A model generated the notes under the pieces. The model did no database searches. It was not told where the DNA came from and saw nothing but the letters and a program-made list of their open reading frames with translations. DNA of 64,000 nt from Blastobasis lacticolella. Lineage: Eukaryota; Arthropoda; Insecta; Lepidoptera; Blastobasidae. The translations under genes were made by a program, and so were the position numbers. Where the stretch lies: positions 16,385,428 through 16,449,427 of the forward strand of contig LR990049.1 in the NCBI GenBank assembly GCA_905147135.1, given 5' to 3'. Below, one piece after another: positions 12,501 through 27,500 of this stretch (its first letter is position 1; every line of letters starts with the position of its first letter).

Positions 12501-15500
12501 GCCCGTCTTGGAACAGCCTATTCACTCTAGCCTTGAAGGCATCCAGATTATATTGATCAGGGAACATTCTCGCAGGCAACGCGTTCCACTCCTTAGCCGT
12601 ACGCATTATAAAAGTCGAGACATAGCTGCTCGTGCGGATAATGATAATGATTGGGCTAAACACACCGTTGCCATATGACGCATAGCATTTTTTGTAATTA
12701 CAGCTGACATTCATAAGTGTTTAATGTAAAACCTAAACTGAACATAATTATTTCACATAAAAAAAAAATTCATGATGATGGAAAGGGCTATCAGCACAAC
12801 GATCCACCCCGATATACTCACATTCGATCTCGGCGTGGTGAGCTCATCAGCGGGCGCCGTGTCGGGCTCCGAGTGCGAATCGTCGTCATTCCGGCGGCCC
12901 GGCTCCTCGTGCAGCGTCGTCATGCGGAGCCCCAGCTTACCGCTCGCCGGCGAGGCTACAGGCGTAAGGGTATTGTGAGATTGGATTGCCTTATATTGTG
13001 GTTAGACATAGCTGGTCTAGACAGTATGCCAATCGTAGAGATTCTATTGCGATTGACAATCGGAATTAATCGGCAGTTTGGCAGAGCGTCACAGCACTGC
13101 GCCAGAACGCTGACAGAACGTGGCCGACAAGTTCCTATCTGAAAGCAATTGGCAACTTGCCTAGACCCGCTGGTCAAGCACTCAACGAGTCAATCATGAT
13201 TGTCAATCACATCGATTCTATGATTGATTCTAGCGAAAATGAGCTTGACAATCATGATTGACTGTCTTCGAGGACCTTAAACATACGAAATAAGATAAAG
13301 AAATTGTGTCATTATTGAGCAACTCATTGCGTCAACAATAATTTTTACAAAACTATCTCGAACGAATTAAATAGCTGCCTTTCATTGTGCGTGGTTTACT
13401 CAGCAACTGAAGGCCTTTTAAGTATGTCGGATACTGTATGGACATTTGAGGAGACAGAATAATTGATATCAAAAGATTATCACTAGATCGTAAAATCAGG
13501 TCTAACATGACATCATTCCAACACTTCATTCAAGGCTTAGACATTACAACAATCCAATCTAGTTACTCATAAAATAACAATGTGAAGTTTGTGACAAAGT
13601 AAACAAGAAACCAGCTTTCTAATTTAGTTATTGGTTATGTCAAAATCACTTGTTTAAAAAAACCCGTTTAAACTTAGCACCATAAACTAAGTACAAATCA
13701 TCAATCCACTTGAAAAGTTGTGCACTGAAACAAGTCTTTAAAATAATTATACTATTAAAATAACAGCACTTACAACGCCAAAAACAATATGAATATAAAA
13801 AGAAAACTTTGCCAAATACTGTAACTCATAAAAGACGATTTAAGTAACCATGCTCGAAATAATACAATAAATGATCATCAATCATGCCAATTCTTTTCTT
13901 GATGTTGCAAAAGAAAAACAAAACAAACATTTAAAAAAATTATCAAAATGTCAAAATTGTCTAGCGACTACTAAAACGTGAGCGAGGATTCAGATTGATT
14001 TCTAAAATTTATAAACGAAAACTCTTAAGAATTTTTGTTATATTTTGAGTCCCTATTTCACAGGGATATGACAAAATGTCAAAATGCATTCCCAAAAAAT
14101 CTCATCTGAATCCACGCCGCAACCGAACCGCGTTCGGATCGCAAACAAAACTGTCAACAAGCCAAACTAGTGATGCTACGGATGACGTCATCACGTACAC
14201 TTGTTCGGCGTCTGCATCCGCAGCGAGTTGAGGTTCAAATTCAAGTTTAGGAACGTCGGCCGCGCTGCAATAGAAATGTCAATGTCTTCATCAGTGCACT
14301 GTAACACGGAAATACTTACAAACCTGCAATGTCACGAGTCACTATATGTGTAAAAAATGTCACGACATAAATTATCTGGAGGTCGTTCCACAGTCACCGT
14401 AGCCAGTTGAGTGTAATACTATCAATTTCAATTAGAATATAATAATAATAGTTTTAATACGAGTACATATCATTAAAATCAACAAAAAAGTCCTATACAA
14501 CTTGACCAAACTCGACTTTATTTAATAAAACGTTTTGCCATTTTGGTACTCTATTAGTGAGCGGATTTTCCTGTATCAGACACCAGTGATTGATTACAGA
14601 GATAACGTACACTTATCAGGTGGTCTGATTGACAACGGGAATACATTTGATCTTTCCTAATAAGTACGTCTATTGACTATTAACTCCCAGAGTTACTTAA
14701 AGTTGACTACGCCTATTCCCTGGCTGAACTACACTGAAATACAGTGGCGAGCGCAGAATAAGATTTGGTCATTTCGAGTTTCATAGAATTCTAATACACT
14801 TATGACAATACGGTTCACAAATGTTTGACTAAAAACGTATACCAAAGTTATAATTTCACAAATAACGTTAGATAAACATATCACTTGACAAACATCTCAT
14901 TGACAATTTGAATAGTCTGTGCATTATTTTTTTCTAATGTAATTTTTATTTTTTATTTTAATTTGCCAAAAGATTTACACTTTGTAATTCGTTTTTGTCA
15001 AGCGATAGGACACAACTTATTGCAGTGTTTCTATTTTATTAGCCATCGGCTAACATCTTGTTTCTATAGCTCTCGTTGATACATTAGAACTCATTTGGGC
15101 TATCAATTATCACGCCTCATATTTTAATGAATATGAACATAACGGTTTTAGCCGACTGCTTTTAATAAAATTAAAACACTCAATGTTTTTCAAATTTATA
15201 CTTATCAACTTTAACAACAAATACTGTTGCACCATGTTTTCAGTAGACCATGTCCTAAATACAAATCAAATAAGTACATATCAGAACACGATAAACAGTC
15301 TATACCATGCTTCGAATCCAAATACTCTATTCACACAGTTTCGGTTACATCCCACAATAATCTACTTCTCATGCACTGTTTGCCTAACACTCATACAAAA
15401 CCTACAATAGTACCTTATGGTTCTATACTCTACAATACTTCACTACATATAGGACTGTTTCGGAAGTTTTTAGGTTACATCTCACATAATACTTTTGGGT

Positions 15501-18500
15501 TGCTTGGCTGTGTCAATTTATTCAAATCTTCAACCTATTCTAAACAGTATAAGCATACGTAAATCTCTAACAGTGAGAATCTAAACTGAAAGCATTCGTT
15601 TTATTCTTAAAAATCTCAGCAGAAAAATTGTAGGTAAGAAGAGGAAGGGAGAAAGGAAATAAATCACATGTCATGCTCGGTCCATGCAAATGAAAGAGAC
15701 ACGCAAACAAACAGATAGTAAACACAACGACAGAAGCTTGCTTGATGCTCGAAGCATGTAGTTTTATTTTGCAGTCTAATAGCCAATACATAGGGTCTAA
15801 TTTTGTCAAATTACACAATTTGAAGATATTATTCTTGTGGAAGAGTTTCGTCCACTACTGAAATTTTGATTGATAGTATTTTTTTTATTTCGATCAAAGC
15901 AGCCAATCACATAGCACGTACAGAGAGTAGAGTTAAAAGTTTATTTGGTGTGTAACAATGAATCACGTCACAACTATGAATCTCATTCGACATTCGTTCT
16001 AAATGTTACAGTTGGCATTCCGAGTCAAGACCATACTTGTCATTGTTTACCTGATAAAAACGAGCCTGAAGGTAGCGGGGGATCAAGATACAGAAAATAT
16101 AGCGTTAGTTCAAGCTAGGGTAAATAACTTTTGTGGGCCTGTAAATCATCTTATTTACTAGAAACATCTATTAAAAATTATTACAAACAAATTAGGATGT
16201 TAGCCAATGTATGGAGAGGAAATCCTTGAAATGTGGAATAATTTTGAATAAAGGACAGATAGAATGTCTCAAAAGAATTAGTAGATTTTCGAGTAAATAA
16301 TATGTAATAGTATATAGATCAGATAGAGTAAAATAGTAGACTTGAAGAGCATTATAGCGTTGCCACGAAGCAAGTAGAAATAAATGTAAAATATAGTGAA
16401 GATATGAGTGAATGTAACGTGAATTATTTTTTGTTTTACGTGAAAGCGAATCTGCCTAGAAATTATTAAATTTTCTCTATTTGCATATTTCGTTATATTT
16501 ACAAATAATAAATTCTCATAATATCATTACATAAATACTAAATTCTATGAGAAATACTTGTCGTGCATATTGTAACTTTTACAATCTCTAAATATTTTAT
16601 TTCAAGTCCTAAAAGCTACGAAAATCAGTGCACTACCTAATTGTTAAAATATTGTTTACACACAACTTTGTTATGTTGATTTTGTTAAAAGCACGCAATA
16701 GTTTTGAGAGTGATTTTGCAGTAGCTGTGTGTATAAAATGATGTTGACTTACAGCAAAATTTCTCTCTGAAAATATATGTCTATCGAATGTCTATAAGAA
16801 CTAGCAGTGCTATTGAATTATCTAGCAGTATTCATGGTATGTGTGACTCTCATGGATGACGGAAAGTAGAGAATGAATGTATTGGGGGAAAGGGGTGAAA
16901 CATCTCTTTGTTATAAACTGGTGCTGCAAAAAAATACGTTACACAAAACATTTTAGAGACCATAATTCTTAGTTTTACAATAGTAATTTTAAGCTAATGC
17001 AAGTAGTGTGCATACAGTAAATTGAAATATAACAAAAGTTGTACGATTTATACAAACGATAATAAAATCTGTGATATGATAAATCGCTTAATCCAAAGAC
17101 AATATCTCATTTTATAAGTCGATCTAGTATTAGTACAACGCCGAGAGGGCCTTATAATAATTTATTTATTTACAATTTCATCACAATAAATCTGAGTAAT
17201 GCAAGATTTAAAATCAGTTTCATTAAGTCAGGCGACTCCAGCAGGCCTAAACGTCCCGAACTACATGGAACTACATCCAGTCAAGTATCAAGATCTATCA
17301 TTTCGAAGAAGCACGCTTTCACTATACATAACTAGAGGACGTCCTCAAAAGTATACCGCCCAGCCTTAACGAACAGACGAGCAGATAGCCCAAACGATTT
17401 ATTTATTTATATTTGTCCACGAATATTAGAGAAAGAGGCGCGTCATCAATCACACTGTAACTTACCGAGTCCAAACGGCTTGGTGGGCGTGGCTATATCC
17501 GGGTCGTTGTGAGACGGCGCCGCGTAGGAGTGCCGATGGCCGCGCCTAGGGCCTTCCTCGGCCAAGTCCGCGACGCTGCCCGACCGGCCGCCAGCCAATC
17601 CGGCCAGCGATTCGAACGAGGAGTCCAATCGCATGATCTGAAAGTTTGCACGGAGAACGTGATTGGTCAGCGGGTAGAGGGGGTAATGTGAGTTTTTAGT
17701 AAGGGTAGTTTTTTTGGGTTTTTTGTTACTTACGCGTATTTTTTTTATTGTGGTAGCGCTTTAGCCTATGTTTTGTAGTTCAATGAGCAGTTTTCCAATA
17801 GGTATATAAAGCATTCCTAACCACTCACTAGATGGCGCCCCGACAATTTTGGTAATTGATAATCGCTTGAAATAGGTTCTTAGCAAACAGGATATAAACA
17901 CTGGGTACGTTGTATTGGATAATATTGTATTTGTCAATAGTTTTCGACCATTTTAGAGGTTGTAATAATAATGGAACATAGTGCCTACTTCTATAAAGAT
18001 TTCTTTTTACACTTCGTTCAGCCTTTAACAGTTATATTTATATTAATAAACATTTTATTTTTATGTATAGTATTAGTTGGCTGCATGAAATCACTGCCAC
18101 CATCATACAGAATATAAAAAGATTACCAAAATTGTAGGAGCGCCATCTATTGATGCTTTTTGAAACCAACTATCAATACCTACTGGAAAACTCCTCATTA
18201 ACGTCTCATACAAAATAAGATCGTTTACCACTGCATGTATGAAATTGCAGTGTTCAGTTTAATAATTTACGCAGAGTTAATAAAATACTATGGGAAACAT
18301 CCGACGATGTGCTGAAGGATCTAATCAATCTTCTGAGGCCCAGTTGGGATGAATCCGTTCAGGATCAGCATGAGTGAGTAAATTACTAGTCTTAATCATT
18401 AAAACTGTGCAACCTTGTGGTGCAACCAAACCTTGTAGTGCATCACCGGCTGGATTCCTATTCAATTATTGTTGCAACGCCTAAAGAAAAACTACAAGTA

Positions 18501-21500
18501 CCTCAGAAATAATAAAAACATTGACAAGCATAGATCGACAATGGAGAAAGCAGAAATATATTAAATTTAAAATATAGCTTGAAGTAGGTACAGCAAATGA
18601 AACGGAACTAACTACCACTTTACACAGGACGAAAAGGAATATTAAGATTAAATAAAAATGGCGGCGAAAGTCTCCTGAATCACCAGACCAGACACCAATG
18701 AAGACCGTAATCTAAATAAAAACGATGTGTACATGAGAATACTACATATGTCGCTCGGAATGCTTGATATAAAATCGTATACGTAAACGACCTCCGCCAA
18801 CCACATTGTATTCTCGTGTACACCTCTTAAAAATAAACCGTCAAAATGCGATAGTGTCTGTACAGTGGGGCCATGCGTAGGACTCACGTTGGTTCCGTTC
18901 TTGGCGACGTTCTCGAGCGCCTGCGACAGCTGCGGTGCGTGGCGACATAACACACGTTAGCAAGCGTACGTACGACAACGCTAGGTGACTGTTGGAGCCA
19001 GCAGTGTGGGACTAATATAACATTTACTTGTTGTAGCAAGGCATTTTGTCGCCATCTCACATGAACTTTACTTGAAAGAGTGACTGTATGATTTTCTTTT
19101 TACAAAAAGCTGGTGCTTAAGTATGGATGTGATGTAAACATCCATCCAAGGCAAAGTCATGGCGGAACGATCGATCAAAAAGAAGATGAAGTACAAAAAC
19201 ACTGCTGACTCCCAATTCACTAAAATAACTCTGCGACATTGACTGAAACTTCATATATTTGCTTTTCAATAACAAAACTAACCGTTGCGTTGAATAGCAA
19301 ATATAGCGTTAGTTAGAAAATAGCTTACGTGGGTGTGTTAAGTGTTATATTAAATTATATTTATGTACAATGTTGCCATAATTAATGTTATATTATTAGG
19401 TTTAAGTCACAACATCGATTAGCAGTAAAAATGAAGCGTTAGTTTTAGCATTGTTAATATCTGTTACAATGGAAGCTGGAACACATATACTTCAGTACGC
19501 CTACGTTCTATCCTGCACTTAAACTTACGATTGGAGAAATTTATCGCTTAGTTTGCTCATAATCTAACAATACTAATGTGAATATCTAGCTTTCTATTAT
19601 TGTGTTTAGTGCCACTAGTTGTAATATTGTGTCTTGATTTTGGTGTTAGCTTCGTGGTATCAACTAATATAAATTGTTGTGTTTAGTTCTTACTCTAATT
19701 TGTTAAGTATAGTCAATTCCATATGCGTCGATTTCATGGTTTCGATTTTTTCTTCGAGCAAAAGTGGTCAGAAAATCTTACTCATAAACATCAATATCAT
19801 TCGAGCGGTCGGACCCAGCTTCTGTCAATCAATTCCAACTTTAAATTAATACCAGCATAAAATACAACGCATTGGATTTGACTCCTGCAAGCTAACTCAT
19901 CCACTAGCCAATAGTGGATTAATTTCTGGCAGATTTCATCCAAGATGTTGGAAAACCACATCAATATGGACCTCCAAGAATAAGACCGCACTGAGTGGAA
20001 TGGAGACAGAAAGCGACACATGGGGTTTATTCTCGAACTTTCGACATTTTCTCCAGCAACAAACTCCATTAAAAAGTAACTGAAATCTGTATTGCAGGCA
20101 AAAACCTTATTCTCAACTATCTTCACCAATACTCTTTTGTCAAAGATCGTTTTCAAGGGCATTTCAATAGAGATATTTAGCTATGAAAAAATGTCAAAAT
20201 CGAGATGTCACAGCGCTTATGTTCTGTTGTCAAATGAGCTGCAATTTTGACTCATCACTCCACACGATTCCGTTCAGTGCGCTCCACCCGTATCCTAACA
20301 CTCTACCAAGAATCAAAACCAGAAAGACAAGACCCGCTCACCTGTGAGAAGTTAGGCACGGACGCGGTCTTCCGCATGTTGGGCGCCACGGGTTGGCCGC
20401 GCGCCTGTTCTAACTCCTTCACGGCCACGCTTTGACGTAATCGGTCCAAAGACAGGATGCTCTCCACTGCGCTCACGCCGCGCGTGTACTTCTCTGTTGG
20501 GGTGGTTAGTAGGTTTAGTGGGTGTATTTTATGGAATGTGCAGGTCACTATGCGTTGTAGCATGAAAATCGGATTATATTAGAGCAATAACCACCCGAAT
20601 TCACAATGTCGTACAAGGCGACGTATGTCAGACCTGCGTAGACTAGAAAATGAATCAGTATCCAACCCGCCAAAAAATGGAAAAGTATAGTCCAGAGAAA
20701 TCGTGACAACGCCATCTAGCGGCTATCGCTGTGTAACTTTAAGGAATACTAAGTATGGTCTCGAGTAATTGTGACAACGCCATCTAGCATCAATCGCCGT
20801 GTAACTTTAAGGAATCCAGCAAAGAGAACATCTAGCCACTGACCGATATACGTCTCGCCGTCCGCAGCGCTGGCTTCCTCCCCTGTTGCCGCGATCTGTG
20901 CGAGGCTCTCGCGTTCCTCCAACTCTTCGGAGGCCTTCGGGATGTTGGAGACCACCTCGTACGTCACGCCTGTCTGGCTGAGCTGGTCCGTCCTGCGGCA
21001 AGGGAAATTGGATGGTTAGTAAATTGTTTGCAGATTGGTGACGCTGGCGTAGAATATGGCATCGACTGTAGTTGTCTGAATTTGATGATTACCAAATTGT
21101 TGGCGGATTGGTGCCACCAGAGTAGAATATGGCACCAACTGTAGTTATATTGGAAGGTACAAAACTGTTGGTGGCAGACCAGTGTGAATTTCCAGTTTTT
21201 GGCATTCTGCTACTGTTATTAATGGCTCGATCGAATTGTATTTAGATCGCAAACGTAGCTCTACGGCAGTTTTACGCGTTTTTCGTATTCGATCCAATTA
21301 CAATTCAATCAAGATAAGTAAATTAGCGGACTCAAGGCCCTGCTGGTCAAGCAGCAAGGTTGTACAGAAAAAGAAGTTAATTCTACCAAGTTTACCATCG
21401 ATAGGCGATGCCGCTAGTTAAACTATCACCTCTGGGATCTACCGCATGTGCTCTCTGCTCGTTTGACAGGAACGCCGTACCACAAAAGTCAATTCATCTA

Positions 21501-24500
21501 CCAAGTCCCGTGTTTTATGTACCGTTTGTTTTTGTATTAAATGTAATTGTATTGCAAATGATCGTGTCTTTTGTAAAACAAAATGTTCTTTCTTTCTTTC
21601 AACCATTCCCTCGATCTCACCTGACGATCTTCTTCCGCAGCCTGTCGGTGAAGCTCTGCCGCTTGTAGATGTTGAGTCCGAGCCGCTTCCTCAGTATGAG
21701 GTCCATCGGCGCCGGGTGCGAGAGCCGGACTGTCGTCTTCAGGATCAGATACACGCGCTCGTTGGCTGGAAGATTGCATGGTAATGTTAGTGACTGGGGG
21801 ATGAACCTCTAGTGCGTTTGACACTTTTTTACACCACTGAGTGTACTCTAAATGAGGGATTTTCAGACAGCTACTTTAAAAAGTAAAAAGTATAGTTCGG
21901 CGTTCCTCATCAGATGGCGCAGCGCCAACTGATGTTTAATGGACAGGTGTTTAGTCAAAAGATACTTCGTTTTAGCACCTTTTCTGAGAAGAAAGTGCAA
22001 AATGACTACATTTTTATACATTTAACAGTCTCGTTTTAATATAGTTTTGTCAATCGTGTCTAATCAACGCCATCGATTAGAATTATTTGAACTAACTTGC
22101 TTAAAGCGATAAGACCGCCTTTGCGCGCATGTATATTATGCTGATTTTTGTATATTGTCTTATAATATGTGTGCAATAAAGAGTTTTTACTTACTTACTT
22201 ACTAGTTTTACTTTTTAATCGACTCTCGGAAAATCTCCAATTGCAAGTATTTTTTGACGTTGCTTGTCCATATCAACAGATAAATGCCACTGGACACGCT
22301 GTAGTGTATACATTCATTATCTACCACTCGCCTCACACTCTACTTGTACTCGCCACCATCGTTAACCAATCTAAATCGGACACAACATAAAAACATTCTC
22401 AGACAAAAAAAACCAAAACCTACCCTCCGTAGCCCTGTTGAGGTACTGCGAGTCGTGTATCGAGGAGTCCCACGACGCCACGGCGGACACGTCCTTCTCC
22501 GGGTGGTGGAGGATCTGTAGTTCGTAGAACTTGTTGCCGTGCTCCTTTGGCAGGATCGAGTGTAGGCCGGCCACGGTCACCTCCTCGCCGGACGGATGGG
22601 TGGTCAGGTCGTCCGCTGTGGAAAGATGGCGTCAGTAGCGGTTTAAGAGAAAAATATATTATTATGGGTATGAATAAGGGCCGTGTGGTGACCGGCAGAG
22701 TAGAATAGCACCAACCCCTTACGCTCATGGGTGTCGTACAAGGCGACTAATGTTTTCGAGGCAAAAGATCAAAAGTCTCCATAGTCTGGAAAATGGGTAG
22801 CAGCATTTTCCATTGTTATATTTAAACACTGCGATCTCCAACCCGCCTGCCAAGTGTGGAGATTATGGCAATAACCTCCCCTTTCGTGGGAGAGGCCCTA
22901 AGTCCTGCAGTGGACTGTTATGGGCTGTGATGTGAATAGGGGTCGTGGTTGAGAGATTAGTACGTATGGGTATGGGATAGGGGATTTGTAGGTAGTCACA
23001 CAACGAATTAGCTGACCACTTAGTCGATACTGTAATATGGATTTTCATATGGTCAGGTGGTCAACTAATTCGTTGAATTGCTGTATAGACCGAACAATCC
23101 AAATGGGTCAAGTGTGGAGAAATCCGTAACTATAGGAGATACGAGTAATTTTTCGTAGCAACCACGAAGCTGATTCGAGAATAAAGATTATTTTTATAAT
23201 CGCATACACAACAGGGAATCGAAGCCGGTCCAATTTCGTTACAAAACAATATATCCAAATACGTCACGCTATTTTATTCGTATTCTCGCGCGTGCGCGTT
23301 GGCGTACTCAAGAATCTCAAGGGGCCGTTATCTAATCAGTTATGTTTATGTGTTATGACATACATATTCAGGCGGGCTCCACGCGGCGGCCGGCCGTTGA
23401 ATATGTTATTCCCACCCTTAACCCCATAGCAATAGAGTCCATTACCGTTGAGATCGAGGAACAGCACGGGTATGTGGTGCTCCATGCCGGCCGGCGCGCT
23501 CCACGCAGCCGGCGCTCCCGGGATCGGGCTCCCGGGACTGGGTACCAGCACCTGGGTAAGAATACTTGCAGTTAGGTATTTGACTGAATAAGGGCTAGCG
23601 GGTTGCGAAAGTAGGTTTAGTAGCTTCCAAACTCGTCACGCATTCTCGATTGGTCCCATTCCCAGGTCATTCCGTTCTTAGATAGTCTCATTCGCAGATA
23701 GCTCTAATCCTAAATGGTCACATTCCCACAGGTCGTCATAAAACAATAAAAATATGCAGCTATTTATTGACTATAACTCCCTGTCAAGCACAAAATCCGC
23801 TACCACCCGTTCTTCTAAGGCACTTGACATTTAATACTGTGATGCTTGAAACCGGAGGCGTGACGGCGTCTTATCGCTTTTTATCCTGTTACATTGAATG
23901 GATTGCCAAGTTTCGATATATCGAAATCATGGCGATCTGAAATGAGGCCATATGACATTGGAAACGTAAGCAAACGGGAACGAGGCTATTAGAGAATGCG
24001 TGACGAGGTTGGCAATGACTCGATTTGCTGTTAAACCTGAAAATCCACTAGATAAAAACTAGTAATAATAACGAATGAATACGTACGGCGTTCCGTTCCT
24101 CCGTGAGCGACACCCACTGCTCCACTAGTGACTGTTCGCGTTCCATGTCGCGCTCGCTCTTCAACGACGCCGACATGTTCACCAGTTTCTGAAAAGGATT
24201 GAGGAGTCAGATCGAGAAGTTTACATAGTAAAGTAGCAAAGGCGGACCCTGGGCCCTCACGTCCGCGTGGGGCAAGCATAACGCCAAGATGATGATGATG
24301 AGTACAGTAACATGGGTAGTGGTAAGCTGTGATTAACGATGCGGTGAAATAATAGATCACCAAGCCATTATCACTTTTTCATACAGAGAGTAGTTGTCTG
24401 TGATGCCCGATACAGGGGAATAGAATACAGCACTAACCCTTTCCACTTATGCGTACTCGGAAAAGCTACTAATGTGTCAGTATACCAGATAATAGGCGGT

Positions 24501-27500
24501 AGTAATTTCTATTTTGCAACCGTCAAAGTTGCCTCTAAAAAGTCGAAGTGTCGAACATCGTAACAGTAAGTAAATGTAAGTGTAGGATCTGCCGGCGACG
24601 TGCCAACGTCTGATTCATCGCTTTGTCATTTGACATGGCGTAAAAAGTGCAATGAAAAATCGACTTTATCGTAAAAATGACAGGGTCGAAGATCCACCAA
24701 CCTGTAACTGTGCGTGTAGATGCTGCCGGCGGCGCGCCAACGCGTCGCTCCATCGTTCACGAAGCACAGCCAAGTCTTCTTCCTGGTACGAGTCCAGCGG
24801 CTTTTGCAGCCGGGACCTAGAACAAGACACAGTATTGTATTGGTTTGGATTGTCATAAAACACTATGCAATCGGAACAAATAGCAAGCTTTACGATTCAA
24901 AATCCTAACGCGAGAAGAAAATTCCACCAGATGGCGCCACTGGCGAGTACCTAATGAATGTCGAATACGTCATGCTATTGGTAAGAATCAAACGCTCAAA
25001 GGTGACGATTGGATTTTAGCTAATGAATCGGCATTATTTTGACAGTAAAAAAAAGTTTACTCGCCAGTGACGTCAAATGGTGAACAAAAATATGTTTGTT
25101 AACTTTATGTTTGATCAAACCCATCGAGCAAGTTTTCACGCTAGCGTTCTTCACTGGATAAATTGCTATAAAGTAACTATTATTGACGAAAGCATAACAT
25201 AACCCCTACCTGACGGAAACGGATCCAACTTCCACGCTGACGATATGCTGGCATATGATGGGCAGCGTGCCGCTGTTGTGCGCGGGCCGCACGCGCACTG
25301 CCAAGCGCCGCTGCTGACCCTGACGCAGCTGGTACACGCCGCCCGTCAGCATGTCGTTGCGGGACAACACCTGTTTGGGGATTGGAAGGGTTTTGTTAGG
25401 TATTCATCATATCTACACATATATGTACATGTACATAATAAACAGTTATATGTACGGTAATAAACAGTTTCCCAAAAAAATTAAAAACAACTACAAAAAC
25501 CCACTACCTTAAAAATATATATTTAAATAAATATTCGTTAACAAATTCGCACAGCGCCATGTAGCCCCAACTAAGCAACGCTTGTACTATGGGTGCTAGA
25601 TGGCTGATATACTACTTAAAATACTTTTTAAATACATACTTATTACACATAGAACACCCAGACCCGTAACAGAAATTAAAATTCATCATTTCAAATTCTG
25701 CCCGGTGGTCGGCAAATTGTTTATAAATAGAGAATTAAACTAAGAAATTACCACCTTAAGGGCTCTCGCACGTGAGAGCACAACCGGAATATTGACCGGT
25801 ATGTTGACCACTGAGCCACTCAGGTCGTCCTAAAAACATCACACTATACATGCACCAGTACACTTCATTTCGCTTTTCTTGCATTGTGTTCGATAACCGG
25901 TTTCTTTGTATCGCAGTGATAAGATACTCGGGTGCGGCGAATGTCGTCCCTCCTGCCGTCAGATAAATAAGCGACAAAACGTGGAACCAACGATTAAATA
26001 ACTATTGTTACCTATCGTTGTGTCGTTTGTTGGCGGGTGGGTCGGTGGTCGCCGCGCGCGTGTTTATGTACCTATAAACCTATTGTTATACTAAAGTAAA
26101 CATACTCGCCAGGCTTGGCACATTACAAATCTTTAGAAGATTTCAGTGCCTGAACTAATTGATTTGTCATATTTGTTGTTATGTCTAAATTAAAAAAATA
26201 AAAATAAAATAAAATAAATCTATTAAGCCACCGGCAAGTAAGCATGCGCATCACCCGTGATTAGGTCTGACGCGGTCCGTATGACCGAGAGGTCGATAGG
26301 ACCCTGGGTGGAGGTGGGTCAGGTATGTATCTTATAACGGCCGAATACTCGAATCTCGCTTCATTTTAAGGGCTCATTAGATATAATGCTATCCCTTTTG
26401 AATGTCAAAGATTTAAAAGTGACAGCATGGTCTTTAAGGTGCTCTTAAAGTTGAGGAGCAGTCCAGTTTTAGGGCGTTTAATAAACAAAAATGATTATTT
26501 GTAATTGTAATGATATATTGTATGCCTGAAATAAAAGTATTTTATTTTATTTATTATGAACCCTTTGCTGACTGTGCAATGCAAGAGCATATGTGCATGA
26601 CCACCTTAAGAATCATATTCCTTTACACTTTAACTGTGCAGTTGTTCTACGGTTTTTATAGCATTAATGAACTAAATTTCAATTTATTATATAAAAAATA
26701 CTCTTAGAGGTAAAGAACGGGTCCTTTGGGCATAAGGGACAGCTAATTCTCACTTCTCTCAACAGCCCGATTTTGGCTAGAGATGCACCAAAGCCCGTGA
26801 ATATTGCTGCAATGGCAGGAAATTGTACACTTATACACTCGCACTGCACACACCCGTAGCCACTGACCTCGACCGGCGCGTACTCCCCGTTGTCGTTGAG
26901 CTCGTGTATCTCCACCCAGAGCTGTATCTTGCGCGTGAGCTCGGCCCAGCGGTCGGCGAGCGAGCGCGCCTTGGCCGCCTGCTGCTGCTCCACCTCCCAG
27001 TTGCCGCGCGCGCGGCTGAACCCCGCCGACCGGTGGCCCCACACCTCGATCGAGAGCGCGCCCTCTAAAGAGCGGAATGAGTGAGTGAATGAATGAATGA
27101 TGTTATGATATGGGTGCCAGAAAACTGATAAACAACTTGTCATCATCACAGCCCATAAGCTTATAGTTTGACCATAAAATTACCATACATAGTTGCAACG
27201 AATATAGTTACTCGTAAACTTAAATTACTATAATAGGACAATATTTAATGTTTTCATCATATTAATTCGTAAGATGTAACAATTGTGACAGCAATTAAAA
27301 TTTGCAGTGCCTTTCTAATGTGAATCCTGTAAATTATAGATATTATGTACCATTGGACAGCTAATAAATAAATATGAAATATAACAGTCTACTGCAGGAC
27401 TTAGGGCCTCTCCCACAAGAGAAGAGGCTATTGCCATAATCTCCACGCTTGGCAGGGGGGTTGGAGATCGCAGTGTTGTAAATATAACAATGGAAAACGC

